Notes: generated from the letters alone by a model not told the origin. A stretch of DNA of 64,000 bases from Epiperipatus broadwayi (GCA_028023455.1 JAQFVV010012496.1:3038001-3102000), one strand, 5' to 3'; counted from the stretch's first letter, positions 1-12,625 are shown. A program made the numbers and translations.

Positions 1-760
1 GGCTGATAAAGAACTTTAATTTTTTGAACATTAATTAATAAACCAAAATCTTTCATATGTTGAATTCAAAGCATTAAGAATATTCTATAAAGCAGCATTT
101 GATCTGGAAACATAAGCATATTATAAATTCAGAATCCAAAAAGTTCTTGTTTTTGCTTTTCAATGATTCAAATTAAAAATTCCACCACCAAATCTCTAAT
201 ACATATTGATCACTAGTTGATTGTGCCACCTACAAACAATTCCAAAGACCATTGTCATAAAAATTGAAAACAATGTTGGAGCAAATTCACATCCTCATAT
301 AATATCAGTTTTTATTTTGAATGCCTCCAATTTTTTACTCGTAGTAATAACACTTCCCCCTCATTCTATCATATAGAATCTATATAATATGAATAAATTT
401 TGGTAGATAATCAACTAATTTCAAACAATGCTATACAGATCTCTCCTATTAACTGAATCAAATCCCTTAACCAAATCACTAAAAGCAAAGAATAAATCAC
501 AATCTTTTGTTCTTGATAACTTTCATGCATTTTGCCTGGTAATAAAAAAATCATGCCTATACTTCTTGTTTCTCTGAAACTACATTAAATCTCTAGTAAC
601 CATTCATTTATAACTAGAAGTAACCTATTCAATAAAATTTTTGAAAGTTCTTTTGCTGTAGTAGAAAATAATATTTGATGATAATTTCTGTGATCTTGTC
701 CATTCCCTTTATTTTAAAATTATTTATTATCAATTTTCTTTAAGATCAATTAACATTTTA
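1..760 (-). pseudogene. RTE-like LINE reverse transcriptase fossil, cut by window edge
   Basis: Read on the minus strand through several frameshifts and stops, this stretch follows the order of a LINE reverse transcriptase of the RTE or CFDP2-like type common in invertebrates. Near 625-712 it reads NKGNGQDHRNYH and then ILLNRLL, the usual block before motif A. Near 450-480 it reads LVKGFDSVN-like motif A. Near 228-298 it reads EFAPTLFSIFMTMVFGI and then CRWHNQL (motif B region). Near 112-125 the YADD box has decayed to YAYV, with stops close by, so it is catalytically dead. The last conserved text (INVQK, KVLYQ) is within 60 bases of the window start, so the 3' part lies outside. The endonuclease that should lie upstream (above 760) was not recognised. 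Family placement is by remembered motif patterns, not by a search. Confidence 0.7.
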
Positions 761-2404
761 GATATGAAGGGAAATAGGATCTATTCCCAAGTTACAGTAT
801 ATTTTTATTTCCAATAGTCACATCATTATGGACAATTTTTAAACTTGAAAATTGACCATTTGAAATGAAACTTGGATGTACTACATTCTCTAAAACATCT
901 TACAGTTAGATGCTCTGCTGGGACTGGCATCTTTCTATCTAATCACATATCCTTCCATTCTTTTATTTTAAAATAACATATGGATCAAACTTTATTATTT
1001 GTTTTAATTTTAGAGTTAAACATAGGATTTCTTTATTTTTGCATTCTATTATTTATATTTAAATATTTAAGTTTATCAACAAGAAAAATGATAGTTCAAG
1101 ATTTATATCATTTTTCACTAATTCCATTTTTAAAACTCCAACCCTATTCTCACCACTATCTAACATTATATTTATCTCCATAGGTCTATTAGAAATGAAG
1201 ATTCTAGAATCTGTCCTGAAGGACAAGCTTGAGATCTTCATTATCCCTTTATTATCACAATATTAATTTGTAAATAAGAATCATTCTATAAAGATTAGAT
1301 TGCCAATTTAGGTTTGTAGTGGACTCAATCTAGAAGCTGGATAAATGTGCATAAATGACTAGCTTAATATCCAGGCTGCTTTTGATTTATGCCCAAGGTG
1401 GAACCCCTATTGAATTTATCTCAAACTATCATTCCATTTGCCTACTATATTCATTAACCAATTTGTTACTAAATGGGAATATACATGTGAACTTAATGGA
1501 AAATGACATCAGATAAAATAAATCAATTCCATACAGGTTTCTTCCAAGTTCATTACTTTCTATCTTTAAAATCAACCTTCTACGCCAATCAATTACAAAG
1601 AAGCCTCCTGGGATATCAGTGCAAGAACAACTATAAACAATTCCATACCTTTCTACCCTTATTATAACATCCACTTCTAAAGATTATTTTTGATCAGTTT
1701 TTTAAAATTCATTTAGTTCAATAAAATCAATGATATGGTTCATTAATATTAGCAGAATGGTTATTTCCAACTTTACTAGTACTTTTCGTTCTTTCTTATG
1801 GTTTTCATTTTATCTTTTCCCTCAGACATATGTCTCTAGCATTTTAACAGGCACTTCTAAAGGATATTGAACCATTAACTATTCTATATCATGCATATCT
1901 GCCCATATATATATAATCTTTTTTAAAATGCTTATTACTATGTTATATACATTGTTTATTTCTCTATAAAATTTGTGCAGAGATTGTATTCTCTCTGCTT
2001 AAAACCTTTGTGGGGGGAGGGGACTTGTGCCAAATTTTAGTGTGTTCCTTACAAAAATAGTGAGTATACAATGACCTGGGATTTTAATCTCTATCATCAG
2101 TGTTTTTCACTAAGAAAACAATCAGTAGTTGAATCCTAGTCCCAATATTGAACCAAACATTTCACCACTATCAACAGTAAATTTCTACCTATCAAAAACT
2201 CCATAAAAGATCTGGTGTTTGAATTTATGATTCTGTTAACATTCTTAATTAAAGAATCTGAACAAGTTTGATAGCATGCATAGATTTCTCCAATAGCATT
2301 GTAATCTTCAGTATAATATATAATGTTTTGGAAAAAGTAATCCCTTTTTAACATTTACAATACCATACATCTATTTTGAATGATTGCTACAAATAGTAAT
2401 CATG
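761..2404. other. AT-rich stretch, no gene recognised
   Basis: This stretch may hold the decayed 5' part of the LINE at 1-760, because that element reads leftward, but no endonuclease motif could be read. Small open frames on both strands (for example 1429-1674 minus) match no family I recognise and have no supporting context. Confidence 0.4.
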
Positions 2405-2566
2405 GAATAGTTATTTCAGAATTAAATATTAATTCTGAAGCTAGTGTAATGCAAAAGCAGAGAATATGGTTATTCATTACTTGGCTTTCGATTATAGAAA
2501 TGATTTGTCTCCGCATTTGCATTATACTTGCTTCAGAATTAATATTTAATTCTGAAATATTTGTTC
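2405..2566. repeat. Fold-back repeat with nested palindrome
   Basis: About 50 bases near 2418 (TTTCAGAATTAAATATTAATTC and on through GCAAAAGCAGAG) recur inverted near 2513-2565. The outer part of each arm (CAGAATTAAATATTAATTCTG) is itself a perfect palindrome. The small open frame across it (2380-2610) is a by-product of the repeat. Confidence 0.7.
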
Positions 2567-2715
2567 ACGTAAAAAATCAAATGATTAGTGGTGGCGATAT
2601 GTGCACGTGATGTTCAAGTACTGAAAAGAAATACAGTTTAATATATTTGTTCATGTAAAAAATAAAATGGTTAGTGGTGGTGATGGGTGCATGTGAAATT
2701 CGAGTACTGGAAGTG
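2552..2715 (+). repeat. Two-copy direct repeat, about 90 bp
   Basis: The block AATATTTGTTCACGTAAAAAAT through GTGGTGGCGAT, GTGCACGTGA and GAGTACTG-like sequence occurs at about 2558-2625 and again, diverged, at about 2644-2712. It abuts the right arm of the preceding fold-back. Confidence 0.6.
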
Positions 2716-5350
2716 ACAGATTAAATTTTGTTCCAGAAATGTTTATATCTAAAAGCTATCACAGACCACTTCTGAATTGAAGCTCAAGATATCATGTGAT
2801 AGACAAATATTAAAGTGATAGCTGAATTTTGATTCAGAAACCTTTAAACTCTCAAACTCACCATTGTACTCATGCTAAATTACACAAGGCAAAAAAAAAA
2901 AAAGATCAAATGACTAAATTACTCAGGAAGTCGTGTTATGTTCAAACACCAGAATTAACAGAATATGCTTCAATCCAGGAGTCTTCAGCTTAGAACATCT
3001 GCACTATAATTAAATAATAAACTTTTGTTATTATTACAATTGATGGCAAGAAATGCTCTGTATGAATTGGATATTTTTGGTAGTTAATCTAAGGACATTT
3101 TAAGATTCGGTTTTGTAAGATGGTCTTCTTGTCATAAAACAAATATTAGATTGTGATAAAAATATTTATTATTTAAAAAAAAACTTTTTTCAAGATTAAT
3201 AAAATCAATTTATAAGCTATTAATATATAAGTCAGGGATAATAGAAATTTATTTGCAGAACAATTCTGACAGCCTAATTATTTAATAAATTTTAGATACT
3301 GTTGAATGAGTTTATCTGCTTATCCAAACAGGTACTTATGAAAATCTGGCACTTCTAAAATACCAGGAACTAGATACAGGAAATAAATTTAACGATTTGA
3401 GATAGAAGTAGATAAACTGACTTTAAAATAATCTGGGCTGACAGGATTTTTTTATTTGCCTCATTAATGGGTTCAATATACAATAGTAAACTTTCTAAAA
3501 TCTTTTAGCTTAATAAAAAATATCTTTGGGCAAATGTTTAGAAAATCAAATGGCATTGACAAAATGAGCATTCCCCCACTCAACTATTTTTATTTTATTT
3601 TAGCGACTATGAATTAACTCAAAAACTTTTAGATCGTGAGTTTTCTCATTTTTATGACTGTGGTAGACAACGTGACATTACCAAATGATTAATCTGGACT
3701 AATAGCAAATTTCTAATTTAATTCATAATCAACATTTTAATGGAGGAATGCAACACAGTAGCATATTACCAAATACAAAGTTCATTTCTCCTAAATTATT
3801 AGCTTAATAGGAGGTTATTCTATAATGGAAATTATAGCAGATGTAGATTTTTTAAATTTAGCTGCAGCAAGACTTGTTGTTATGTTTGTTGAAAAATGTA
3901 TAGCTTCCTGAACAATTTTTGTATTAATTCTGTTTCGTAACATGCAGCCTTATTAATTTTAAATATTATTTACATGCTAAAATTTATATGAACATACAAA
4001 TACTAGAATATATATATATAAAAAAGTACATGTAATTTTTAATATTATTGAAAATGAAGATTTTCCGAAAGCATTCTTAGTGCAATATAAAAGTTTTGAA
4101 TTTCAAATATTACTTTTCTTTAATACTCGATTGTAATGAGTGTATAATAATTTCATTAATTAAAGAAAAGAGTATTAAATATCATTTAGAATTATTAAAG
4201 GATTAAATAAAACTAATCCCAACAAAATATGAATAATTATTATAAAATTGTTCAAATTTGTTGGAATTTCATCATTTGGAAATGAATTCTAAATTTTATA
4301 ATCATTAGTATTTATTCAATATTTTGATTCCCATAGTAGACATAATATTAAGATACATTTATGACATTATCAGCTGAGTACAATTTATTTGAAATAATTT
4401 TGTTAAAGAATATTTATCAAAGGGATAAACCATATTTAATTATTTTCTTGTGTTCTTTCTTTGTATATGTACAGTAGCATTATTTAATAAATACAATTTT
4501 AAATATATATAACAAAATGGCTATATTAACAGAAATACACAAAATAACTAAACTTTGTATTTGAAAATAAATTTAGCACCTTATAAAATGTTAAATATGT
4601 TCATTTGAACATTATCAATACTTGATATGTATACAAGTGAATAATTATATTGTTTTATTATATAATCAAAATATATATTTGCATATTGCACAAAAAATTT
4701 TTTCATGATTTTAATCTCCACATTTCAAAATAAATCACGTGAAATAAAATCATTTACTTCTTTAATTGTGTTTTTGCTTTGATTAAATATTTTTTTTTTT
4801 ATAATTTATTTTTAAGGGATCATAAAGTATTCAATATTAAAACTATTATAAAATTAACAGCCTGTTACTATTATATCATGAAGATTAACATCTGTCAAAT
4901 ATGATTATTAAATTTTATATATATAAAAAAAAACCTCATGTATCTCAGTTTTTCCTTCCTCAATTTATATTTGCTGAATATTTTAATTAGTTATCATGGT
5001 AAATCTAAAATTTAGAATTGAAAAAAAAAAAAATCAACTAGTGTAAGTCATGTAATAACATGGGATTAAAACAGTGTCAGCTGACAATTTATGGATAATT
5101 GAAAATTAACCACAGAAAAACTTTATGACTCACTCATTCTAGCCTTATACAGTTTACATTATTAAAAGCAAACTATTTGAATATTTTAAATTACAAAAAG
5201 TAATATTAATGGGTGGATATTTTTATTATATATAAATGACACTAATTCACAAGATCCATTGCAGGATAAAAAAAGAGTGAAGATATTTTTGTAATTAATT
5301 TTTAGAGAAAATATATTCATCATTTACTAATCAAACTAATATAATTATAA
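2716..5350. other. AT-rich intergenic or intronic DNA, nothing recognised
   Basis: Homopolymer A and T runs and short AT dinucleotide tracts only. No repeat family found elsewhere in the window and no translated motif was recognised. Confidence 0.5.
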
Positions 5351-5678
5351 AGTGATTTGAATCCAGACTTTCAAACTCCCCACAGCTACCCAATCCATTT
5401 TATACAACTGGCACACATGCAGATGTGAAAAAGATAAATGATCTCCAATATACATCTTTCATCCTGAACTAGCATTCATCAGTTGGTCCCGATCACCATT
5501 TTGCACACATATATACAATCACTGCTCAGTTTATCTGTGTGTGTGGGAGGTGATCTGGGAAACTGATGAGTGCTGATTCAGCATGAAATTTATTTTTTTC
5601 ATATATATGTAGTCATGTGTGTCAGTTGTATAAGATGGATTAGATAGCTATGGGAAGTTTGAAAGTGAGTTTTTAACT
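5351..5678. mobile_element. Fold-back element, family A
   Basis: The left arm begins AGTGATTTGAATCCAGAC and the right arm ends with its rough complement (GTTTGAAAGTGAGTTTTT). The arms carry the family A core module (GAACCAGCACTCATCAG-like, then TTGGTCCAGATCA) on opposite strands. The outer end resembles an inverted tRNA B-box (GTTCAAATCC type). The module folds as a hammerhead ribozyme, listed separately. Related copies lie at 20.2, 24.1, 28.7, 58.3 and 60.9 kb. Confidence 0.75.
5440..5494 (-). ncRNA. Hammerhead-like motif, family A, degenerate
   Basis: Minus strand: helix I strand GATCGGGACCAA, core CTGATGA, stem II ATGCTA-GTT-CAGGAT (imperfect), GAAA, short helix III, ATA, then the helix I partner TTGGAGATC. 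The core is intact but helices II and III carry mismatches, so cleavage activity is doubtful. The right arm at 5555-5590 has the core and stem II but lacks the cleavage side. Confidence 0.5.
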
Positions 5679-5837
5679 ACATGTATTTAAATATTATAGT
5701 AACTTAACTATATGTATGAATGCAAAAATCTTTGATACCGTGTTTATCTAACCTATAACTGTGAATGTCTCTCTGTTTACTTCATCACTATTTATCATCT
5801 TTACTACTGTGTTAATAAAAAAACTCATTACAATCTA

Positions 5838-6178
5838 AACTTTATTTAAAACAAGAATAAAATGCAAACGACCCCCAAGGTGCATTTCATGCTGAACCAG
5901 TACCCATCAGTTGGCCCAGGCCACTATCTCTCATATATATATCTATTATATGAAAAGTATTTATCTATAGTAAATTGTTACATTTTTATTTACCATTGTC
6001 AGACTCACTCCACTCACAACTTCAAGACCATTACCCTCAAATAAATACAATAATGATTATTTCCAAACTAGAAATTATCTATAGCATAGATATAAACTTT
6101 AAGAAATAGTGACCTGGGCCAACTCAGCACGAAATGCATCTTGGGGGTCATTTGCATTTTACTGTATCTTTATTTATA
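5838..6178. mobile_element. Fold-back element, family A2
   Basis: Inverted arms about 90 bp long end in AAAATGCAAACGACCCCC (left, near 5860) and its complement near 6148-6165. Each contains the family A module with a GACC/GGGTC variant of the ribozyme helix I. In the left arm (minus) the core reads CTGATGG. In the right arm about 16 bases of core and stem II are deleted, leaving GGGCCAACTCAGCACGAAA. Both ribozymes should be inactive. Confidence 0.7.
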
Positions 6179-6709
6179 TAAATTTAAAAAGAAATGGGGA
6201 AATATGGAGGTTGTTTAATATATCTATATTTAAAACTACTGTGTAAACAAATATTATTTCCTTGTCAGATATCATATTTATTTATAAGAAATAAAAAATG
6301 TCTTAAGCAAACTGAAATTGTCTGATGTGAAATAATAAAAATGATAATTCTCAGAATATTACTTGAAAATGTAAACCTGTACATATTTGATATTCTCAAA
6401 CAATAATTCATGTTTTTAAATTTTCTAATCTCTAATAAAGATTCTAAACATTACAAAGGTATAACTGCAAATTCTAATGTTTACATTTATCTCATCACTG
6501 TATTAATTTTTATTAAAGAATAAATTGTGGATGTAAAGTGGAATTGGCAGATTTACCAAAAAACAAACTAGAACCTCAAATGGCTAGTAAATAAATAGCC
6601 TTATAGTTGGATACATAATCTAGTAACCATAAAAAATATGATGCAACTACCAACTACTCCAATAAAGTCTAAGGTTAGTTCCATCATATTTGTATGTAAA
6701 AATCTTTCA
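6179..6709. other. AT-rich stretch, nothing recognised
   Basis: No gene or repeat recognised. The downstream end may include 5' leader sequence of the LINE fossil that follows. Confidence 0.4.
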
Positions 6710-7900
6710 CTTTATATGCTTTTGTTATATTATTTCTATTGGCTGTAGAAAAGGAGTTTGCTTTTAACTAAAAAGAAATCCTTTTATTACTCACCGAGGT
6801 CTTAAAAGAATCGATTAGAACAAATTCCTAATTATGTCTTCATACACTCTTATCATTACAATTGTTATTACTACATGATTATTCATATGAGAAATGAATA
6901 TGGATAGGTTGCTCATTAACCTGTATCAGACAATGCAATGAGTTTATTGACTTTTACCTCTGAGGTTAAACTCAATAACATATTGTGGATTTCGTTCTCA
7001 GATTAATGTTGTTCTCAACTAACACATCAGTTGGGTTTTTGTAAAGGCAGAATGAATGGCATATGTGTGTATGTGAATACTCATCTTTTTTATTTACAGT
7101 CATTTCAGGCTAAACTAAATTATGTCCCTCATATCCTGGAGGTTATGGGCATAATCTAATGATTTTTCATTGGGGTATTTATCACAGTAGATCAATTTCA
7201 AACAAATAAGGATTCAATTGGAAGAACCTTCTAATATTAAATGAGATATTGCCTAACTTTTGAAATTAAAAAGAAACACAGAAATGACTGACTTAAAAAT
7301 ATACTTTATTTAAAAAGCACAAATATGAAGTAAATCTGGGTATAGGATTCATTATAAATAAAAATGTAAGAATTGCACTGTGAAGATTAATAACATATAA
7401 AATAGAATGGCAAGATTAGTTATTGATCTTAATAAAAAAATACCAAATCCAAATAATTCCTATTTATTTTCCAATTGGTTCTCATAAAGAAAAATAATTT
7501 TTATATAAGTATATTGAATGTCCATAATCAGGCCAATTTCTAGGGAAGAGTTTAATGTAGGATTGAAAAGCAATTAAAAGATGCAAGTGCTGAGAACAAA
7601 TGAGAGGAAATGAAATTGTGGAATTTGCAGAATAAGAAAATCTATGCATCATAAATTCTCTCTCTTTTTTTTAAAAATCCAAATGAAGTACAGCAAGACT
7701 GTAATGTACTTAATACATTCATCATAAGTGATCCCTGACTAGTAAGATATGAGATATGTGCGAATGCAAAGCTAAAGAGACAAAAACTATTAAGAAAGAC
7801 CATTTCAGGAAATGACAGCCCTAATTTTTCAAAATGCTTCAATGAATTTATAAATAATTTTAAAATAATAATACACATTTGCATGAGTTAAATAAGAAAA
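6710..7900 (+). pseudogene. RTE-like LINE 5' region and endonuclease fossil
   Basis: Plus-strand reading in shifting frames gives a decayed apurinic-type endonuclease of an RTE-like LINE. At about 7350-7370 it reads GIGFIINKN, the equivalent of the GVGFLVNK motif. Further on it reads LIKKYQIQIIPIY with a PIGSH-like continuation (equivalent to KYSIKVIQVYAPTSSH). Near 7600-7720 it reads NERGNEIVEFAE and then FFKNPNEVQQ. The 6.71-7.25 kb part aligns by eye with 33.08-33.7 kb (shared ATTGG-AGAA text, a GTTATTAT-ATTATTCATAT block and a GACAATG/CATTG region), so both copies share an untranslated leader and the start of the endonuclease. Stops and frameshifts are frequent. The antisense open frame at 7642-7884 is a shadow. 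Confidence 0.65.
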
Positions 7901-9006
7901 TAAACGGATAAAAAATACAAAAAAAAAAAAAACCAACAACAAATAAATGGATAAAAAGTACAAAAAAAACAACAACCCAAATTTTGTAGTCAGTTTTCAA
8001 TTGATGATCAAAAGAAGCAATAAGAAAATATTTTAAGATGATTCATTAACAAAAAAAAAAAAATCAAATATCTGAATACTAAAATGCATAATATATATCG
8101 CATTACTTCAAATTTAAGCCACAGTGGGATTTTAAAATTTGCTGGAAAATTTTTTAATGATTTTATAATAGGTATTGAAAAATAATAAACATTTTTATTT
8201 ACTTAAATAGGAAATAAAAAGTGTGAACTGGAAACTCCCGAAATATTAGACATGTGCTTAGAACTTAAAGCAAAGACATGATCATTGAGGACTGGGAGAT
8301 TGGCAGAAATAAGATGTTATAATATTCACTTTGAATTTAAGCTGTACTCTAATTTTGGTTCTTCAAACTTGAAAAAAAAATTACGGTTTAAATTTGAAAT
8401 AATAGGATAACTATGAATTGGCAAGGTAAAGTCTCAAAAGTATAAAACAACATCTTATGTAATAAAAGAAAAATTGTTTCACCAATAACAAATGGAACTA
8501 TTACTACAAACAGCATCAGCAGTATGAAGTATGTAGAAAAGTTTAACAAAGAACTGTATAGCAATAATAATAATAAAAAAAAAACCAGGAAAGCAAAGTA
8601 ACTCTTAAAATTACATCTTTTGAAATATCAAATATTTTACATAAAGAGAAAAGATATAATTAAATTCAAGTAATTGAATTATTATTGATATACTAAAAAT
8701 AGCAAATGAAGATATAGAGAAATTATTTGCTAAACTATATATAATGAAATCAAATATTTGAATTCTATAAAATATAATTATGAATTGAAAAGAAAAGCTA
8801 TAGAAAAAGGTAAAAGTCTCAAAAGTATAAAATAATATCTTGGTACTAGAAAAATTGTTTTAGAAATAAGAAAAAGATGGTGCTATGGTTACAAGCTTTT
8901 ATTCAAATATCAAAAACTGCAGACAACAGTAAACCCTATACTGTTTTAACACATGTAAACATATATCCATAGGATAATAATTTAAAACACATACATAAAT
9001 ATCTAT
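7901..9006. repeat. AT-rich region with two small repeats
   Basis: A motif near 8305-8410 (AATAAGATGTTATAATATTC, TTTGAATTTAAGCTG, then a diverged AAAAAAT-ACGGTTTAAATT block) recurs near 26633-26735. A second block (GGTAAAGTCTCAAAAGTATAAAA) occurs at about 8427-8490 and again at about 8810-8880, two direct copies about 390 bp apart. No coding motif was recognised. Confidence 0.5.
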
Positions 9007-9203
9007 TAAACAGGCAAAACTCTCTATACATATTGCCACTCAGTGCAAGCCAGAGTAATCAATGGATGCCAGAAGGCTTGTGCATGTTAGTGAGGAGCCT
9101 TGGAACACTAGATGGTGATTTTATGCACAAGTCTTCTGGTATCCATTGATTACTCTGGCTTGCAGTGAGTGGCAATACATATAGAGAATTTTGCCTGTTT
9201 TAA
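9007..9203. mobile_element. Miniature fold-back, family C
   Basis: The left arm starts AAACAGGCAAAACTCTC and the right arm ends with its complement (TTTTGCCTGTTT). The arms continue inward through ATTGCCACTCAGTGCAAGCC and ATCAATGGATGCCAGAAG with few mismatches. The internal ribozyme segment is reduced to TTAGTGAGGAGCCTTGG (antisense helix I side only). Flanking text (GTGATCATGTGAT) also matches family C. Confidence 0.8.
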
Positions 9204-9410
9204 TAACAGTTATAAGCAACATAAGAAATGGTGATCATGTGATATAAATATCTACATTGTAATACAATTTAATTTTAAGATTACATAATTAAAATGTTAA
9301 TAAAGAACATAATTTTAAAGAAAGTTGAGTAATGCAGTTATGAAAAAGACAGTGGAGAAATAATTGCAGAAGAAAAAGAAAATATTTATACCTGTACTGT
9401 ACACTTATTA

Positions 9411-9950
9411 TTTGAAAATTATAGTTGCAGTTTGTAATTAGTCAGCATTCAGAGCAGGTTATATTTATCTGTATAAGGAGGTTTATTTAAGCTTCTTTGT
9501 ATCAATAATTTCAATCTCTGTGGCCAAATTGCATTCTTTAGTGTCTATATAAATACATTTGGCCATCAATAAAGGTAGGATTCCATCTTTATTGTTAAAA
9601 GGAGGTTGTTTTGATAACAGATTGAGATTATTAATATTGTCTAAGTGTTGACTAGTTATTAATGATTACTTACAAACCCATTTAGCCTTGAGCATTATTA
9701 CATTTATTATTTAAGTAATACTTTGGATGCAATTTGAAAATTATAATTGCAATTTGTAATGTTATAATTGACTACTTATTAGTCTGCATTCACAACAGGT
9801 TATATTTATCTATTTAAGGAGGTTTATTTAAATTTCTTTGTATCAATAATTTCAATCTGCCCAAGTTGCAATGTGTCCCACCTTTGTTGCTAAAAGGGGA
9901 TTGCCTTGACAACAGGTTGAGATTGTCGATTGTTATTGATATTAGAATTG
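9411..9950 (+). repeat. Tandem duplication, period about 320 bp
   Basis: ATTTGAAAATTATAGTTGCA through GGTTATATTTATCTGTATAA, GGAGGTTTATTTAA, TTTGTATCAATAATTTCAAT and a TTGTTAAAAGGAGGTTG / GACAACAGGTTGAGATT block occur at about 9411-9640 and again at about 9733-9940. The copies are clearly diverged. Confidence 0.75.
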
Positions 9951-10182
9951 GGTACTTTGATATTAGTTCTGCAATATAGGGGAGATAGGATGCATTTTCA
10001 CACCCACAATAAATGTGTAATGTTGTGATGACTTCAATATGAAAGGAAATAAACCCTGTGAGTAGACTTAATGATATAAAAAAATATTTTCACAATGATA
10101 AAAACCGAATAAAAGTTTTATAATTATTTTTATGCCCCCTCCCTTTTGTTTATAAAAAAAAACTTTTATTAGCATTTCTAAA

Positions 10183-10405
10183 CATCACATGATCACCATT
10201 CCTTATGCTTGCTCATAACTGTTGTTAAAACAGGCAAAACTCTCCATACAGTAGTGCCTCACTGATGAATGCCACAAGCCAGAAACTAGTCTGGGGATAT
10301 TGGTTGAGTAGGCACTAGATAGGGATTTTATGTACAAACCTTCTGGCATCCATTTGACTTGCACTGAGTAACCCTACTGTATGGAGAGTTTTGCCTGTTT
10401 ATTAG
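10183..10405. mobile_element. Fold-back element, family C, with plus-strand ribozyme
   Basis: AAACAGGCAAAACTCTCCAT (10229) pairs with ATGGAGAGTTTTGCCTGTTT (10380-10400). The left side continues outward into antisense family C flank (CATCACATGATCACCATT, 10183-10200). The internal unit carries a hammerhead at 10254-10303. Confidence 0.8.
10254..10303 (+). ncRNA. Type I hammerhead ribozyme candidate, family C
   Basis: Helix I strand GTGCCTCA, core CTGATGA (10262-10268), stem II region ATGCCACAAGCCA, GAAA (10282-10285), helix III CTAGT, C17 at 10291, then helix I partner TGGGG. Predicted cleavage is after GTC (10291/10292). Helix III with the last A of GAAA reads ACTAGT, a perfect palindrome. 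The outer part of helix I seen in other copies (ATCCAA/TTGGAT) is lost on the 5' side here. Confidence 0.6.
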
Positions 10406-10636
10406 TATTTCTGTGGAAAATCCCAACATATTACTGTGCAATCATGTGCTACATTTTCGGAGGGAAACTTTTTAATAGAGATCTCCATTTTGTGTGGTAA
10501 AAGCACATCTCAAATCTCTTGTTTCAAGGTGACAATTCTTGTTATATATTATGCTGTAAGTATAGTATGCATATAGTTAATGTGTTTTTATAAATCATGT
10601 TTACAAAAATAAAATCATTTAGTGTTTGTTTTGTGC

Positions 10637-10895
10637 ATATTTAAAGTAATAATTTTTTGACATAATGCTGTCATTTCATTAAGATCCAAATCAATTTTTT
10701 TTTGTTGATTTCAAATGTTGTTTTTAAAATTGTTAGTAGCAAAGTTGTGGGCAAATCAATTTCTTGTTCAAAATCATAGATATCTTTATTAATTTTTTTG
10801 CATAATGACATCATTTCATTAAGATAGCAAATCAAAATTTTCTCTTTTGGTTTAAAATGTTGTGTTTAAAATTGTTAGTGTGAAAGTCGAATATA
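10637..10895 (+). repeat. Direct repeat, about 150-bp spacing
   Basis: The block GCATAATG-CATCATTTCATTAAGAT, AAATCAAttTT and TTTAAAATTGTTAGT occurs at about 10660-10740 and again at about 10798-10880. Confidence 0.65.
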
Positions 10896-10924
10896 TTTCT
10901 GTATTTTTTTTTTACTTTTAGTTA

Positions 10925-11210
10925 ATTTTAGTCCTGCAACACAGAGCATGTATTAGATCTACTGCACCTTTTCACATTCATATCAACCTCCTGATAACTT
11001 TGTAAATCTTGTCAAAATATCACGTACAATATCCGTGCACCTTTACTTTTTTTTGCAAACTTATTGGAAAAATATCCTGTACAAGATCTGTGTACACATT
11101 ATTTTGGTCAGATAACAAGATTACAAAATTATCAACAGATTGATACAAATGTGAAAAGGCACAGAAAGTCTAATACATACTCCGTATTGCAGGACTAATA
11201 TCAAAGTACC
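10925..11210. repeat. Fold-back repeat with arms of about 100 bp
   Basis: TTTTAGTCCTGCAACACAGA through CCTTTTCACATTCATATCAA and GATAACTTTGTAAATCTTG on the left is matched inverted on the right, ending TACTCCGTATTGCAGGACTAA. The fragment GATATTAGTTCTGCAATA near 9965 is a further partial copy of the end. Confidence 0.75.
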
Positions 11211-11732
11211 AAAATATAAACTTACTATCTTTTTTCTTTCTTAATGAAATAAAAATTGATGGTGAAATCAATCAATCCAATATGTATGCACTATGTAACA
11301 TAGCCCCAAGTTAATAAAATGTATAGATTTGTAGTTTTTTATTTGTTCCTTTTTTAAATGTAGATACAAAAATCTCACTATCTCGACTGAAAGTATACAG
11401 TTTAATGATATTAATACATAAGAAATATGAAAATATATTAGAAATTCAGACCTATCAGTCTTCTATGTATGCTATACAAGATATTTATTAAAATTATTAC
11501 AATTCATTTAAAGAAAAATTTAAGACTCAAACCAATGAAAAAAAAAAACTTGGTTAAAAGTGACTTTAGAATAACAAATTATATCCAAATATTAAGAGAT
11601 ATTTTTAAAAAGGCCAATATGAATAAATTTGCCATTTTGCACAACAAATAAGCAATTTCACAATAATTAAAGTTTTAAAACACCAAATTAACTATGCATA
11701 TATATTGGGCATTGATAAAGATATGTATAAGA

Positions 11733-11970
11733 AGTTATAATCTGAGCCAACTGGTGAGTGCTGGTTCAGCATGAAATGTGCATCTTGGGGATCATGATCT
11801 TTTTCATGTCTTTGGTCATATGTTTTTGATTACATCCTTCCACAATATGTTAGAAGCAGATAGAAAGCAGTTCCTACCGTATGTGAGAGTGGTCTAGTGA
11901 TAATTATATTACAGAAATATTATTCATTATTGGATAATCTCTAGTCAAATGAATTACTAATAAAAAATAT
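11733..11970 (+). mobile_element. Half copy of fold-back family A2 with degenerate ribozyme
   Basis: Contains GAGCCAA-CTGGTGA-GTGCTG-GTT-CAGCAT-GAAA-TGTGCATC-TTGGGGATCA, the family A2 ribozyme with an A to G change in the core (CTGGTGA), then the family A2 right end TATTATTCATTATTGGATAA and TCTCTAGTC, ending ACTAATAAAAAAT. No left arm is present. Confidence 0.65.
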
Positions 11971-12443
11971 CAATATTCCAAGATATAAATCTAGTATACT
12001 ATCAAATTCTGAAGAATATTCATTAAAATGCAACAGCCATAGTTATATTACATGGTGACTTTAAGAAGATTAACATCAATAATAATGTAAGTCAGAGTGA
12101 TTCCATATCTCCAAAACATTTTACAGCAATTTTACAAAAAGTATTTTGTGTTGTTTTCACAAATAACGCCTCAGATTTACTAGGAATATTACAAGAACTG
12201 TCACAAACAAAAACAAAAAAGCAGAATTAAAGATAAATGTTTAAAAGACTAAAGAAATGTTCCATGACTTTTCTTAAAAAAAAAATTGATAGTAAATAAA
12301 TAGAAATTAATAACTTCAAATATCTTGGTCAATTAAATTTGGATGAAGGGTTTTTGTTAGAAATAATGTAATATTAAAGAAGAAATGTGTGAATGTTGTT
12401 TGAAAAGGTTATTAATAAATGTATTTTCATCATCACTATTTTC

Positions 12444-12625
12444 CACTATTAATGATCCACTTCAGAATGAAGGTCTCTCCAAGTTCAATCCAATTTCTCT
12501 GATCTCTATCCCCTTTTGTCCACATTAACCTAGCATACTTTTCTTGTTTCATCTATCCATCTCACACATGGTCTCTTTCTAGGTCTTTTACAATCTCTTG
12601 GAATACATATTGACAAATCCACAAC
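12444..12625 (-). pseudogene. LINE ORF2 C-terminal fossil
   Basis: The minus strand reads KRPRKRPCVRWIDETRK and, after one frameshift, DRDQRNWIELGETFILKW. This matches the conserved C-terminal tail of RTE-like and other LINE reverse transcriptases (GRPKTRWIDEIRK, then AQDRxxWRELGEAFVQQW). No reverse transcriptase core was recognised upstream (above 12.6 kb), so this is most likely a 5'-truncated copy, the usual state of LINEs. Confidence 0.65.

Noticed and set aside
11733-11790. Active hammerhead at 11.7 kb
   Set aside because: The fold is present but the core is CTGGTGA, changing an invariant A, so it is recorded only as a degenerate copy.
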